The position numbers and the translations under genes were made by a program. A stretch of 64,000 bases of DNA from Mycoplasmatota bacterium. GTDB taxonomy: Bacteria > Bacillota_I > Bacilli_A > Haloplasmatales > Haloplasmataceae. A model generated the notes under the pieces. It saw only the letters and a program-made list of their open reading frames with translations, was not told where the DNA came from and searched no databases. The DNA is taken from assembly GCA_018394295.1 (NCBI GenBank), contig CP074573.1, forward strand, positions 62,001 through 126,000, written 5' to 3'. Shown here one piece after another: positions 8,771 to 18,109 of this stretch. The number at the start of each line of letters is the position of its first letter. Within the stretch, counting starts at the first letter, position 1.

Positions 8771-9442
8771 ATGGATACATATAAAGTTCTTGAGATTAAG
8801 CAAAGTGTTTTTGAAGATAATGATCGACAAGCGGATTTACTTAGGAAAGAATTGAAAAAAGACAAGACCTTTTTATTGAATTTGATGTCATCACCAGGTT
8901 CTGGTAAAACAACAACTGTTTTAAGAACAATTGAGGTTTTAAAAGATGAAATGAGCATTGGAGTTTTAGAGGCAGATATTGATTCAGATGTAGACGCTCA
9001 TACTGTTGCACAGACTGGTGCAAAAGTAATCCAATTGCACACAGGCGGGATGTGTCATCTTGATTCAGATATGACCAAACAAGGTCTGTTGGGGCTAGGA
9101 ACAGAGGGAATTGACTTCGCTATTTTAGAAAATGTAGGGAATTTGGTATGTCCTGCTGAGTTTGATACTGGTGCATCAAAAAATGCGATGATTTTAAGTG
9201 TACCAGAGGGAGATGACAAGCCTTTAAAATATCCATTAATGTTTTCGATTGTTGATGTTTTATTAATTAATAAGATGGATGCAGTAGAATATTTCAATTT
9301 TGATCTAGAGGCAGTAAAAGAACGTGTAAAAAAATTGAATCCTAATATTAAAGTTATCCCAATTTCAGCGAAAACAGGTGAGGGAATTAATGAGTGGGCT
9401 GATTGGATTCGTACTGAAGTAAAAGAATGGAATAAAGAGTAG
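8771..9442 (+). CDS. hypB: HypB, nickel-delivery GTPase for hydrogenase maturation
   Basis: 223 residues. Walker A is SSPGSGKTT (~39-47). The SIMIBI-type motifs follow: EADIDSDVDA, HTGGMCHLD with the conserved Cys/His metal site at the G-domain, ENVGNLVCP, and the NKMD guanine motif. HypB hydrolyses GTP to place nickel in [NiFe]-enzyme active sites with HypA. There is no N-terminal His-rich nickel store. AGGAGG (8755-8760) fixes the start; the ATG at 8766 is out of frame. It heads an operon with the flavoprotein and hypA. No hypCDEF or hydrogenase subunits are in the window. Confidence 0.95.
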   Translation: MDTYKVLEIKQSVFEDNDRQADLLRKELKKDKTFLLNLMSSPGSGKTTTVLRTIEVLKDEMSIGVLEADIDSDVDAHTVAQTGAKVIQLHTGGMCHLDSDMTKQGLLGLGTEGIDFAILENVGNLVCPAEFDTGASKNAMILSVPEGDDKPLKYPLMFSIVDVLLINKMDAVEYFNFDLEAVKERVKKLNPNIKVIPISAKTGEGINEWADWIRTEVKEWNKE

Positions 9443-9469
9443 GACTTAAGTAAAGGTGGAGGAGATTAG

Positions 9470-12148
9470 ATGGTAAAACAAAAGTTATTGGATCTTGCGA
9501 ATAAGATTAGTGGAACTAAACCTGGTTCAAAATTAGAAATTAAACCAGAACATCCTGAATATAGGATTTTAGTACCTGTTGTAACAGAAGAGATGGCAGA
9601 AGTAGCACTTTGTCTGGGATTACGTGAACCCATGAGTGCTGAAGAGATTGCTCCTTTATGTGGTAAACCTGTAGAGGAAACAGAGAAGCTTTTATGGGAG
9701 TTGGCAGTTGCTGGGGTTGCTTTTGTCAATAAAATTGATGGTGTTGATAAATACTGGCATGAAGTTTGGGTTCCTGGTCATATGGAAATGATGGTTAACA
9801 ACAAAGAAAATGTTGAAAAGTATCCAGAAATTGCGATATGCTTTGATGACTATGGAAGAAAAAAAGGACCGATGGCAGCTGGTAATATTCCAATGGGTGT
9901 AGGTCCGATGCGTGTTATCCCTATTGAACAATCCATTTCTGGTGAAACTAGAAGAGCCTCTTATGAGGAAGTTTCGAAATATCTCGATGAAAACACCATT
10001 TTTTCAGTTTCAGATTGTGCCTGCCGTACATCCAGAGAGGCTATGGGCGAAGGGTGCGGTCATTTGAAGGAAGATATGTGTATTCAGTTGGGACATGCGG
10101 CTGAGTACTATATCCGTACAGGTAGAGGTAGAGAGATTACCCGTGAAGAAGCCTATGATATTATTAAAAAAGCCGAAGAAAACGGACTGATGCATAATAT
10201 ACCGAATTTAGATGGTGCTGGAAAAACGCATGCTATTTGTAACTGTTGTGAATGTTCATGTTTTGCCTTAAGACTTGCTAATATGTGGACAAATCCTGAT
10301 ATGATACGTTCAAACTATGTTTCTCATGTTGATAAAGATAAATGTGTTGCTTGTGGAGAATGTGTTGAAAATTGTCCTACTAATGCATTGAAATTAGGTC
10401 AGAAACTTTGTACAAAAACACCGATTATAGAGAAGAAAAGAGATCTTCCTTATGATACAGAATGGGGTCCAGATAAGTGGAATCCTGATTATCGTATTAA
10501 CAAAAAAGTTGTTGTTGATACAGGGACAAGTCCATGTAAATCAGAATGTCCTGCCCATATAGGTATTCAGGGATACATCAAACTGGCTTCTCAGGGAAGA
10601 TATACTGAGGCACTTGAGCTTATAAAACATGAAAATCCGTTCCCAGCAGTATGTGGACGTGTCTGTCCAAGATATTGTGAATCAGCTTGTACAAGAAGTG
10701 ATATTGATGATCCAATTGCGATCGATGATATAAAGAAATTCATTGCTGAACAAGATTTGAATAAGGATGTTCGCTATGTACCTAAACATAGACATGAATA
10801 TGGAAAGAAAATTGCGGTTATTGGTGCAGGTCCTGCAGGACTTTCTTGTGCTTATTACTTAGCTATTGACGGTTATAAGGTTACAGTATTTGAAAAACAA
10901 AAGGTACTTGGTGGTATGTTGACACTTGGAATTCCATCATTTAGACTTGAAAAAGATGTAGTAAATGCAGAAATCGACATTTTAAGAGAATTAGGTGTTG
11001 AGTTTAAAACAGGTGTTGAAGTTGGAAAAGATGTTAGCTTAAAGGATTTAAGAAGTCAAGGATATGAAGCATTCTATCTTGCAATAGGTGCTGGGGCTGG
11101 TAGAAGTCTTGGTATTGAAGGAGAAGATGCTAAGGGCGTTATCACAGGTGTTGATTTCCTAAGAAATGTAAATCTTAACGAGACTTCAAAACTTGAAGGT
11201 TCAGTCGTTGTAATCGGTGGTGGTAATGTTGCTATCGACGTTGCAAGAACTGCTACAAGATTAAGTGTTTCAAAAGTTGAAATGTTCTGTCTTGAAAGTC
11301 GTGAGCAAATGCCTGCTCTTGAAGAAGAAATTGATGAAGCAATTGCAGAAGATATCACAATCAATAATTCTTGGGGACCAAAACGTATTATTACAGAAAA
11401 CGGTCGTGTTGTTGGTGTAGAATTCAACAAATGTATTTCTGTATTTGATGAGAATAAAAAGTTTAATCCTAAATTCGATGAAAATGAAACAAAGATAGTC
11501 AAAGCTGATAATGTTCTGATTTCAGTAGGTCAAGCAATGGATTGGGGTAACTTGATTGAGAATAGTAAGATAGAATTGAATCCTAACAAGACAATCAAAG
11601 CTGATTCGGTTACTTATCAAACTGGAGAGCCTGATGTATTTGCAGGAGGGGATGCTTTAACTGGTCCTAAGTTTGCAATCGACGCAATTGCTTTAGGTAA
11701 AGAAGGTGCAATTTCAATCCATCGTTATGTTCAACCGGGTCAAAGTTTAATTCTTGGTCGCATTAAGAGAGATTATCGTTCCTTTGATAAAGAAAATCTT
11801 GTTCTAGAAGGATATGATTGTATTCCAAGACAAAAAATAAGCCATAATGACGGAAATAAATCAAAAGAAACGTTCAAGGATTTACGTGGTACATTTACAG
11901 AAGAGCAAGTTAAGAAAGAAACTGACCGTTGCTTAGGTTGCGGGGCTACAGTTGTAGATGAATTCATGTGTGTAGGATGTGGATCCTGTACAACAAAATG
12001 TAAGTTTGATGCAATTTCACTTGTCAGAAAATATGATAAAGTTGGTGTAGAATTAAAAGATTTGAAACCTACAGTAGTTAAATATGTATTAAAACGTAAA
12101 GGGAAAATTGCAATTAAAAAGGTTAAAAATCTTTTTACAAGAAAGTAA
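9470..12148 (+). CDS. large Fe-S/FAD NAD(P)H oxidoreductase (GltD/NfnB-like)
   Basis: 892 residues, multidomain. Residues 1-~280 form an unusual N-terminal domain with Cys clusters (SDCACRTSREAMGEGCGH near 180, ICNCCECSC near 262). A [4Fe-4S] ferredoxin motif CVACGECVENCP lies near 291. A GltD-type Cys region follows (CKSECPAHIGIQGYI ... VCGRVCPRYCESAC). Then come an FAD-binding Rossmann motif (KIAVIGAGPAGLSCAYYLA, ~446), an NAD(P)-binding motif (VVVIGGGNVAIDVARTA, ~580), the FAD motif VFAGGDALTGP, and a C-terminal ferredoxin domain (CVGCGSCTTKC). It probably moves electrons between NAD(P)H and a ferredoxin-type partner. The gap to hypB is 27 bases and to hypA 40 bases, so one operon. The physiological substrate is unknown. 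Confidence 0.85.
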   Translation: MVKQKLLDLANKISGTKPGSKLEIKPEHPEYRILVPVVTEEMAEVALCLGLREPMSAEEIAPLCGKPVEETEKLLWELAVAGVAFVNKIDGVDKYWHEVWVPGHMEMMVNNKENVEKYPEIAICFDDYGRKKGPMAAGNIPMGVGPMRVIPIEQSISGETRRASYEEVSKYLDENTIFSVSDCACRTSREAMGEGCGHLKEDMCIQLGHAAEYYIRTGRGREITREEAYDIIKKAEENGLMHNIPNLDGAGKTHAICNCCECSCFALRLANMWTNPDMIRSNYVSHVDKDKCVACGECVENCPTNALKLGQKLCTKTPIIEKKRDLPYDTEWGPDKWNPDYRINKKVVVDTGTSPCKSECPAHIGIQGYIKLASQGRYTEALELIKHENPFPAVCGRVCPRYCESACTRSDIDDPIAIDDIKKFIAEQDLNKDVRYVPKHRHEYGKKIAVIGAGPAGLSCAYYLAIDGYKVTVFEKQKVLGGMLTLGIPSFRLEKDVVNAEIDILRELGVEFKTGVEVGKDVSLKDLRSQGYEAFYLAIGAGAGRSLGIEGEDAKGVITGVDFLRNVNLNETSKLEGSVVVIGGGNVAIDVARTATRLSVSKVEMFCLESREQMPALEEEIDEAIAEDITINNSWGPKRIITENGRVVGVEFNKCISVFDENKKFNPKFDENETKIVKADNVLISVGQAMDWGNLIENSKIELNPNKTIKADSVTYQTGEPDVFAGGDALTGPKFAIDAIALGKEGAISIHRYVQPGQSLILGRIKRDYRSFDKENLVLEGYDCIPRQKISHNDGNKSKETFKDLRGTFTEEQVKKETDRCLGCGATVVDEFMCVGCGSCTTKCKFDAISLVRKYDKVGVELKDLKPTVVKYVLKRKGKIAIKKVKNLFTRK

Positions 12149-12188
12149 TTCTTAAAGACTTTACGTATAAAAAGGTAGGTGAGTTATT

Positions 12189-12530
12189 TTGCATGAATTG
12201 GGAGTTGTAATTGAAGTAGTTAAGAATGTAGAGATTTTTGCGAAAAAAAATGATATAAAAAAAATCGACACATTAGTTTTGCAAATTGGTGAATTCTCAT
12301 CAATGGTTCCAAGATATGTTGAAGCCTGTTATCCAGCTGCAGTAGAAGGTACCTTATTGCAAGAGACCAAATTAAAAATTGAAATATTACCAGGTAATGC
12401 TATTTGCAGAAAGTGTAATAAAGTTTTCAATCTAATTGAGTATAAAAATAAGTGTCCAAAATGCGAAAGTGATGAATGGGAGTTATTATGTGGAAAAGAG
12501 TTTATGATTAAGGAAATCATTGCTTGCTAA
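12189..12530 (+). CDS. hypA: HypA nickel metallochaperone, TTG start
   Basis: 113 residues. HypA needs an N-terminal Met-His-Glu to bind nickel, and only the TTG at 12189 (TTG CAT GAA TTG) gives MHEL; AGGTAGGTGAG precedes it. The C-terminal half has the structural zinc site CRKCNKV...CPKCES. HypA hands nickel to the target enzyme together with HypB. It is the last gene of the hypB operon. Confidence 0.93.
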   Translation: MHELGVVIEVVKNVEIFAKKNDIKKIDTLVLQIGEFSSMVPRYVEACYPAAVEGTLLQETKLKIEILPGNAICRKCNKVFNLIEYKNKCPKCESDEWELLCGKEFMIKEIIAC

Positions 12531-12574
12531 AATGAAGCTAGAATCTACATCTAGTTAAAATTAAAGTAAAATAA

Positions 12575-12617
12575 AAGAGGTGGTTAATAAAATTAATCAC
12601 CTCTTCTTTATATTTTT
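12575..12617. terminator. probable bidirectional terminator between convergent operons
   Basis: The stem AAGAGGTGGTTAAT / ATTAATCACCTCTT (one G-U pair) has an AAA loop. A-rich DNA flanks it on one side and T-rich DNA on the other. It lies between hypA (+) and the ABC ATPase (-). Confidence 0.75.
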
Positions 12618-12695
12618 ATCATGCTATATCTTCTTATTGAATTTTATAAATTTCATAAAATAGTATTCATAACTTTTTACTAGGTAATAGAATAT

Positions 12696-13469
12696 TTAAA
12701 TTCCCATATTGATTAACCATGAAGAGAGTAGTGCTTCACGTTGTTTTATATCATCATTTTCTTTTACATATTTACCTAAGTGTTTATCTTCAACAATATT
12801 TCCATCTACCATTAATAATACACGTTCTGATTTTGCAGCTACTTTAACATCATGTGTAACAAGAAGAATAGTGGTACCTGTTTCATTGATGGTTTGTAGT
12901 AATTCCATAATCTCATTAGATGCTTTTGAGTTTAATGCTCCTGTTGGTTCATCACCAAAAATAATTTTAGGTTGGTTAATAAGTGATCTACAAATACCGA
13001 CTCTTTGAAGTTGGCCACCAGAAGCTTGTGTAATATCTTTATTAGCAAGTTCAGATATCCCTGTTTTTTCCATTAATTCAACAGCTCTTTTATTGATATC
13101 TTTACGGCTATCACTTTTTTCTAAGTAAGCAGATAGAATGATATTATCAAAAATACTTAAATTTTTCAGAAGATGAGCTTGTTGAAAAATAAATCCCATT
13201 TTTCTTAGACGTAAATTAGAAAGTTCTTTTTCAGATAATGAAGATAGGTCCTCTCCATCAAATGTAACACTTCCTGAGGTCATTTTATCCATACCACTTA
13301 TATTGTAGAGAAAAGTTGATTTTCCACTACCAGAAGCCCCCATAACAGTAACAAATTCGCCTTCTTTAATTTTTACATTGACACCTTTAAGCACAATTTG
13401 GGAGTTGCCTTTACCAATATAATAAACTTTTTTCAAATCATTTGTTTCTAATATAATATTATTCATCAT
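12696..13469 (-). CDS. ABC transporter ATP-binding protein (MacB/LolD type)
   Basis: 257 residues. Walker A GASGSGKST, Q-loop FIFQQAHLL, signature ASGGQLQRV, Walker B KIIFGDEPTG and switch histidine LLVTHD are all present. The ALNSKAS D-loop and the sequence around it are typical of ATPases partnered with FtsX-type permeases that export lipopeptides or antibiotics by mechanotransmission. AGGAGGG precedes the ATG. The gap to the permease gene is 10 bases, and it is last in the tetR-headed operon. Confidence 0.95.
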   Translation of the reverse strand: MMNNIILETNDLKKVYYIGKGNSQIVLKGVNVKIKEGEFVTVMGASGSGKSTFLYNISGMDKMTSGSVTFDGEDLSSLSEKELSNLRLRKMGFIFQQAHLLKNLSIFDNIILSAYLEKSDSRKDINKRAVELMEKTGISELANKDITQASGGQLQRVGICRSLINQPKIIFGDEPTGALNSKASNEIMELLQTINETGTTILLVTHDVKVAAKSERVLLMVDGNIVEDKHLGKYVKENDDIKQREALLSSWLINMGI

Positions 13470-13479
13470 TGAATCCCTC

Positions 13480-15819
13480 CTATTCTGAAATCATTTTAGT
13501 TACATCAATTTTCTTGATAGATAAAGTACAGATTAGTGTAGTAATCGTTACAATAAGTATCAATATAAAAGGACATAAAAGATAAGATACAATCGGATTG
13601 ATCACAAACTCAATTTTTGAAGCACCCATAAATGACATTAGTATACTAACTAAGCCTTGGCCGATTGTATTAGAGAAAATAGTTCCAACTATTATTCCTA
13701 TTCCTAACACAAGCAGTGTTCTTACAATATACTGAACTTGTATTTTTCCAAAAGTGAAGCCTAAACTTCTCATTATCGCTATTTGAGATGTGTCTTTAGC
13801 AATTAACATTTTAAGGAATAAGGATGTTATTAAAATAGCAATTAATCCAGCAATCACAATTGCTAATGTAGTTATTAGTTGTAATTGTTTTATGTTCGTA
13901 CCAAATGTTTGTGATAAGTAATCCTCTATGTATGTAACCTTAGCATCTGGAAAATTCTTAGAATATTCAGTAATTTTATTACTAATACTAACATCCTCTT
14001 TTACATCTACATTAATGGTATACCTAATTACTGTTTCAGGATTGTGAGGTAGTAAAGCTTTTGCTGTCTTACCACCATTAGTAATATCTTGATAAATACC
14101 ACTCACTAACATTTCTTTTTCCTCGCCATTAACAATTAATATAAGTGTATCACCAACCTCTTTTCCTAGTCCATCAGCATTTAAGAGCGAAAGAGCTATT
14201 TCATTATCAACTTTTGGTACCGTTCCTTTTAAATATTTCAAAGGAAAAATTGAAAAATCTCCTGTTTCTATATCCATATTTTCATAAACGCCCTCATCAT
14301 TTAATACTTCGTATCGACAAGTGATATGTGGAGAAAGTTTTTCTATGTCTTCATCCTCTTTTATATAGTCAACCATATCTGTAAACTCTTGCATTGTGTT
14401 ATTTGATTGTTGTATATCAATACGAATATCACTTCTACCTACTCCCATATAAGAGATGAAACTTGGTGATTGAATGGTGTTTAAGAAATTTATAGGTACT
14501 ATAATGATAAAAGAACAGATTACGAAGATAGTTAGTAGCAATAAATACATTTTTGTTCTACCAAATACATCTTTTATACCTAAAAATATGTTCGTATTCA
14601 GTAATCTACTTTTTCTAAGTGTAAACAATTTTGTATTCACTCTTGTAGTTCCCATTGTTCCAGAGCGTAATGCTTCAACTGCAGTAATCTTTTTGAATCT
14701 TCTAAGAACAATAATACAAAATAAAATGACTACAAAAAATAGTATAACAGTTGTAAGAAAAGGAATGATAATTTGTATAATATTTTTACTAGCTGTCCCT
14801 AAGTATAATGAGATATTAGAAGTAAATAATTTACTTACAATTAATGATAATAAATAACCACTTATACAAGCTAATGAGGTCATGGCTATGTATTTGATAA
14901 GATATATTTTTCTAATATCTTTTTGTGTAATTCCTATTGCTTTCATTACCCCTATTTCTTTGAAATCTTCTTCCATTGTTGTTAATATAATAAATCGCAA
15001 ACATAGTAGAGCAATAATTATAAGTAAAATACTTACTAAAAAGATAACTGCTGCAACAATACCAGTTGTTATCGCATTCAATGTTACAAATAATGAATGA
15101 TCGATAGTAGGACCTCTTTGAGGTAAATCTGAAGATAGGTAATCATTTGTAAACTTACCTATATTGTTTAAATCATTAAGTTGAAACTCAATTAAATAAT
15201 CTACTTTATCAATTTTTTGAATAAGAAAATCAAAATCTTCTTCGTTTATTACATACCTTTTTGAGGTAACAATGGATGGATTCATCTGCGCGTCACGAAC
15301 AAAATCAGTAATGGTAAAGACTTTTTCAAATGAACCATCGGATATTTTGATAGAGTCACCTACTTTTAGGTTTTTTTGTTCCATAAAGTAGATAGGGACT
15401 GCTATCTCTCCCTTTGAAACTTCTATTACTTCATTCTTTAAATTAAGTAATAAATCAAATGAATTGTTTTGTTTGATAAAATAATTATCCATAACACTGT
15501 TGTCATCTGTTGTTAGGATATCTTTAAAGAATATATCTCTCCCATCAACAGCTATCATTTCAACAATTTGATGATCTTCTATAAGGTCATTTTCAGATAC
15601 AAAAGTATTAATTTTAGATTCATCTATATCCCCAGAATGCATTTGAACAAAATGAGGGATTTTTGCTTTATCAAATAAATTATCTATAGAACCGAATAAC
15701 TCTGTAATAACATTAGTTCCACTTGAAACAAGTAGTGAAGAGATCATTATAAAAATAAATAATGCGATTGCAATAACTTTATTTCTAAAAAAATCTTTTT
15801 TTAATATTTTCAATAACAT
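13480..15819 (-). CDS. FtsX-family ABC permease, two-domain
   Basis: 779 residues. There is an N-terminal TM helix, a large extracytoplasmic region (~45-245), and a three-helix FtsX block at ~250-375 (IVAAVIFLVSILLIIIALLC). A fourth-type TM follows near 425-445, then a second extracytoplasmic region, then a second FtsX block at ~650-775. The duplicated FtsX organisation is that of MacB-like/BceB-like exporters. It should form the membrane part with the downstream ATPase. AGGAGG precedes the start; the gap to the MFS gene upstream is 30 bases. Confidence 0.9.
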   Translation of the reverse strand: MLLKILKKDFFRNKVIAIALFIFIMISSLLVSSGTNVITELFGSIDNLFDKAKIPHFVQMHSGDIDESKINTFVSENDLIEDHQIVEMIAVDGRDIFFKDILTTDDNSVMDNYFIKQNNSFDLLLNLKNEVIEVSKGEIAVPIYFMEQKNLKVGDSIKISDGSFEKVFTITDFVRDAQMNPSIVTSKRYVINEEDFDFLIQKIDKVDYLIEFQLNDLNNIGKFTNDYLSSDLPQRGPTIDHSLFVTLNAITTGIVAAVIFLVSILLIIIALLCLRFIILTTMEEDFKEIGVMKAIGITQKDIRKIYLIKYIAMTSLACISGYLLSLIVSKLFTSNISLYLGTASKNIIQIIIPFLTTVILFFVVILFCIIVLRRFKKITAVEALRSGTMGTTRVNTKLFTLRKSRLLNTNIFLGIKDVFGRTKMYLLLLTIFVICSFIIIVPINFLNTIQSPSFISYMGVGRSDIRIDIQQSNNTMQEFTDMVDYIKEDEDIEKLSPHITCRYEVLNDEGVYENMDIETGDFSIFPLKYLKGTVPKVDNEIALSLLNADGLGKEVGDTLILIVNGEEKEMLVSGIYQDITNGGKTAKALLPHNPETVIRYTINVDVKEDVSISNKITEYSKNFPDAKVTYIEDYLSQTFGTNIKQLQLITTLAIVIAGLIAILITSLFLKMLIAKDTSQIAIMRSLGFTFGKIQVQYIVRTLLVLGIGIIVGTIFSNTIGQGLVSILMSFMGASKIEFVINPIVSYLLCPFILILIVTITTLICTLSIKKIDVTKMISE

Positions 15820-15849
15820 AACTCATCTTTCCTCCTTCTATTTAAAATA

Positions 15850-17127
15850 TTATTTTTCTAAAGTTTTTATAGATTTTATGTTCAATATAATAAGAGATAA
15901 AATCACTATAAATAGTCCTGAAATAATAAATAATAATCCTATCCCTCTACCTTGACCTGTCCCGATTACTTTTCCAATGTTTGAAGCAAGAAGTCCATTT
16001 TCTGATAATAGGGGGTTAAATATATGGTCCACTAATATACCAGCTAAACCATAAGCAAATACATAACCTAATTGCGAGATGACACCAATAATTCCCCATG
16101 CTCTCCCTTGAGCTTCATTTGCTATATTTTTTCTAATTAATACATCTGCACTCATATTGATAAATGGAAGTGTAGAGAAAAATAAAAATCCTGCGCCTGT
16201 AATTAAATAAATATTTGTTGTTAGTCCTATTAGAGAATAGAAAATTCCTGCCAATCCTAATCCCATAACTAAAACATGTGTATAACTTTTTTTGATAGTA
16301 AAAGCACTAATAAATAAGCTACCTAATAGCATCCCCACAGCACTAATAGACTCTATCATACCTAATGTCTTAGTATCTGCTAATGGTAATATCAATGGCG
16401 TGAACAAAGTTTGTAAAAAACCAATATAGAATGTAACAATTGTAAGTAATACTGTGAGATGTATAATACCTTTTGTAGAAATATTTTTCCATCCTTCATT
16501 CAAATCTTTAATAAAATTAGGACATTCTTTTATTATTTGTTGAGACTTCAAAGTTTTTCTTACCATTGCAACGGCGAAAATAGTTACAAAGAAGGTACAT
16601 ATATCAATTACTAGAATCGTCTTTACAGTTGTTATAACGAGTAAAAATCCTGCTATGATAGGTGATAGTAAATACTTAGAAGAACCCGCAAGTTGTACTA
16701 GTCCGCTGGCTTTTGAAAATTCTTCTTTTGTCAATAAATCTGTAATGGTTGCTTTATAAGCAGGTTCTGTAAGCGAGAAAAAAATAGCACTAAACAAAAC
16801 ACCAATACATATTTGCCAAACTTGAATATCTCCTATCATCATAATAACAAAAATATAAATTAGTCCAAAGGTAGAACTGCCATCACCAATAATCATCATA
16901 AGTCGTCTATCAAAACGGTCAGCTAATACACCACCAATGGGGCTTAGTAAAATAGTAGGTAGAAATGCACATAATGTTACTAGTGATACATAAGTAACTG
17001 AATGTGTTGTTTTATAAACAAAAACCCCTAAAGCAAAAGCAGTTAATCCACTTCCAACACTTGAAATAAATTGCCCTAACCATATAATTAAAAATTTTCT
17101 AAAAGATTTATTTTTCCCTTTCTCCAT
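15850..17127 (-). CDS. MFS efflux transporter
   Basis: 425 residues with about 12 hydrophobic segments. The loop 2-3 MFS signature is GGVLADRFDRRLMM. The sequence resembles the MFS_3/enterobactin-exporter-like and macrolide-efflux branch (VSLVTLCAFLPTILLSPIGGVLADR). Its start codon shares one base with the tetR stop (TAATG), implying coupled expression. A drug or siderophore-like substrate is likely but not determined. Confidence 0.92.
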   Translation of the reverse strand: MEKGKNKSFRKFLIIWLGQFISSVGSGLTAFALGVFVYKTTHSVTYVSLVTLCAFLPTILLSPIGGVLADRFDRRLMMIIGDGSSTFGLIYIFVIMMIGDIQVWQICIGVLFSAIFFSLTEPAYKATITDLLTKEEFSKASGLVQLAGSSKYLLSPIIAGFLLVITTVKTILVIDICTFFVTIFAVAMVRKTLKSQQIIKECPNFIKDLNEGWKNISTKGIIHLTVLLTIVTFYIGFLQTLFTPLILPLADTKTLGMIESISAVGMLLGSLFISAFTIKKSYTHVLVMGLGLAGIFYSLIGLTTNIYLITGAGFLFFSTLPFINMSADVLIRKNIANEAQGRAWGIIGVISQLGYVFAYGLAGILVDHIFNPLLSENGLLASNIGKVIGTGQGRGIGLLFIISGLFIVILSLIILNIKSIKTLEK

Positions 17128-17786
17128 TACATATTCTCTATCTCCTCTCCTTCAATTGGTACTTCACCAAATGCTTTAATTAAATAAGCAAAACTCCCTA
17201 TTTCAGCCCCTGAAATAACTTCCATAATATAAATGAATGCTTGTATTTTATGATTTATTTCATCTTCCTGCCAATCAAATAATTCATCATCAAATAAGAA
17301 TGTTGAAGCTACAAGAAAAAATTCTATAGCCTCTTTGGGATAGGGGGTATGAAATAGTCCTTCTTTTTTTCCTTGTAGTAGTACTTCTACTAAGACAGGT
17401 GTCAGTTGTTTGATTGTTTCGACAAGACTTTTATGGTGCATTTCTGCATTTTTGATTTGATGTAATTGATTAATCATTTCTTTTTTTACATTAGTTGTTG
17501 GTTTTTGTGCCATAATAATCTTCAAAAATTTTTCGTGTACGGTAAGATTGTTATTATTAGCAATTTCTTTAGCAGCTGCTACACCACTAGATACAATGCG
17601 TAGTACAATTGCATTCATTACTTCTTCTTTAGATTTAAAGTAATAATAAAAAGTTCCTTTAGCTATACCAACTCCTTTTAAAATATCATTTACGGTTGTT
17701 TTTAAATAACCCTTAGTAATAAACAATGTTTCAGCTTCATCTAAGATCTCATTTCTTCGTTCTTCATGTGTTTTTGTAATTCTCAT
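17127..17786 (-). CDS. TetR-family repressor of the efflux operon
   Basis: 219 residues. The N-terminal TetR helix-turn-helix is clear (RRNEILDEAETLFITKGYLKTT, VNDILKGVGIAKGTFYYYF, KSKEEV). The C-terminal ligand-binding domain is divergent, as usual. As first gene of the operon with a palindromic operator in its own leader, it should autorepress and be released by a substrate of the exporters. GGAGATACAAT precedes the ATG. Confidence 0.95.
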   Translation of the reverse strand: MRITKTHEERRNEILDEAETLFITKGYLKTTVNDILKGVGIAKGTFYYYFKSKEEVMNAIVLRIVSSGVAAAKEIANNNNLTVHEKFLKIIMAQKPTTNVKKEMINQLHQIKNAEMHHKSLVETIKQLTPVLVEVLLQGKKEGLFHTPYPKEAIEFFLVASTFLFDDELFDWQEDEINHKIQAFIYIMEVISGAEIGSFAYLIKAFGEVPIEGEEIENM

Positions 17787-17807
17787 TATTGTATCTCCTT
17801 TTCAATC

Positions 17808-17822
17808 GACCGACCGTCGGTC
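17808..17822. promoter_or_regulatory. TetR-type operator
   Basis: GACCGAC-C-GTCGGTC is a 15-bp perfect dyad, strikingly GC-rich for this DNA. It lies just downstream of the -10 box of the tetR promoter, overlapping the expected transcription start and leader, where bound repressor would block transcription. Confidence 0.85.
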
Positions 17823-17830
17823 TATAAAAG

Positions 17831-17859
17831 ATTATAGAATATCTTTTTTGTGATGTCAA
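17831..17859 (-). promoter_or_regulatory. consensus sigma-A promoter of the tetR-MFS-ABC operon
   Basis: On the minus strand TTGACA (17859-17854), a 17-base spacer and TATAAT (17836-17831) match both consensus hexamers perfectly. Such a strong promoter fits tight control by the adjacent operator. Confidence 0.9.
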
Positions 17860-18109
17860 CAGTTTTATGGAAATTATTTCCAACAAATATCTTTATATAA
17901 GAATAACTGTACTAGATGAACCTATTTAGAGCTCTTTTATAAATTTTAGGTGATTATGAACATTTATAATCACTTTGAATGGATTAAAAAAATGATTAAC
18001 ATATTGAATTATCTGATTGTTGATGTTATAATTATTTTCAATAACGATGATATAATTAAGATTTGATTAATCAAGATTAGAATATCAAGCATATGAGAGA
18101 GTGATTTAT

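Noticed and set aside
11074-11502. Long minus-strand frame inside the Fe-S/FAD oxidoreductase gene
   Set aside because: A shadow of a strongly coding gene; no start signals or recognisable domains.
14474-15100. Plus-strand frames opposite the FtsX permease
   Set aside because: Antisense shadows of transmembrane coding sequence without ribosome binding sites.
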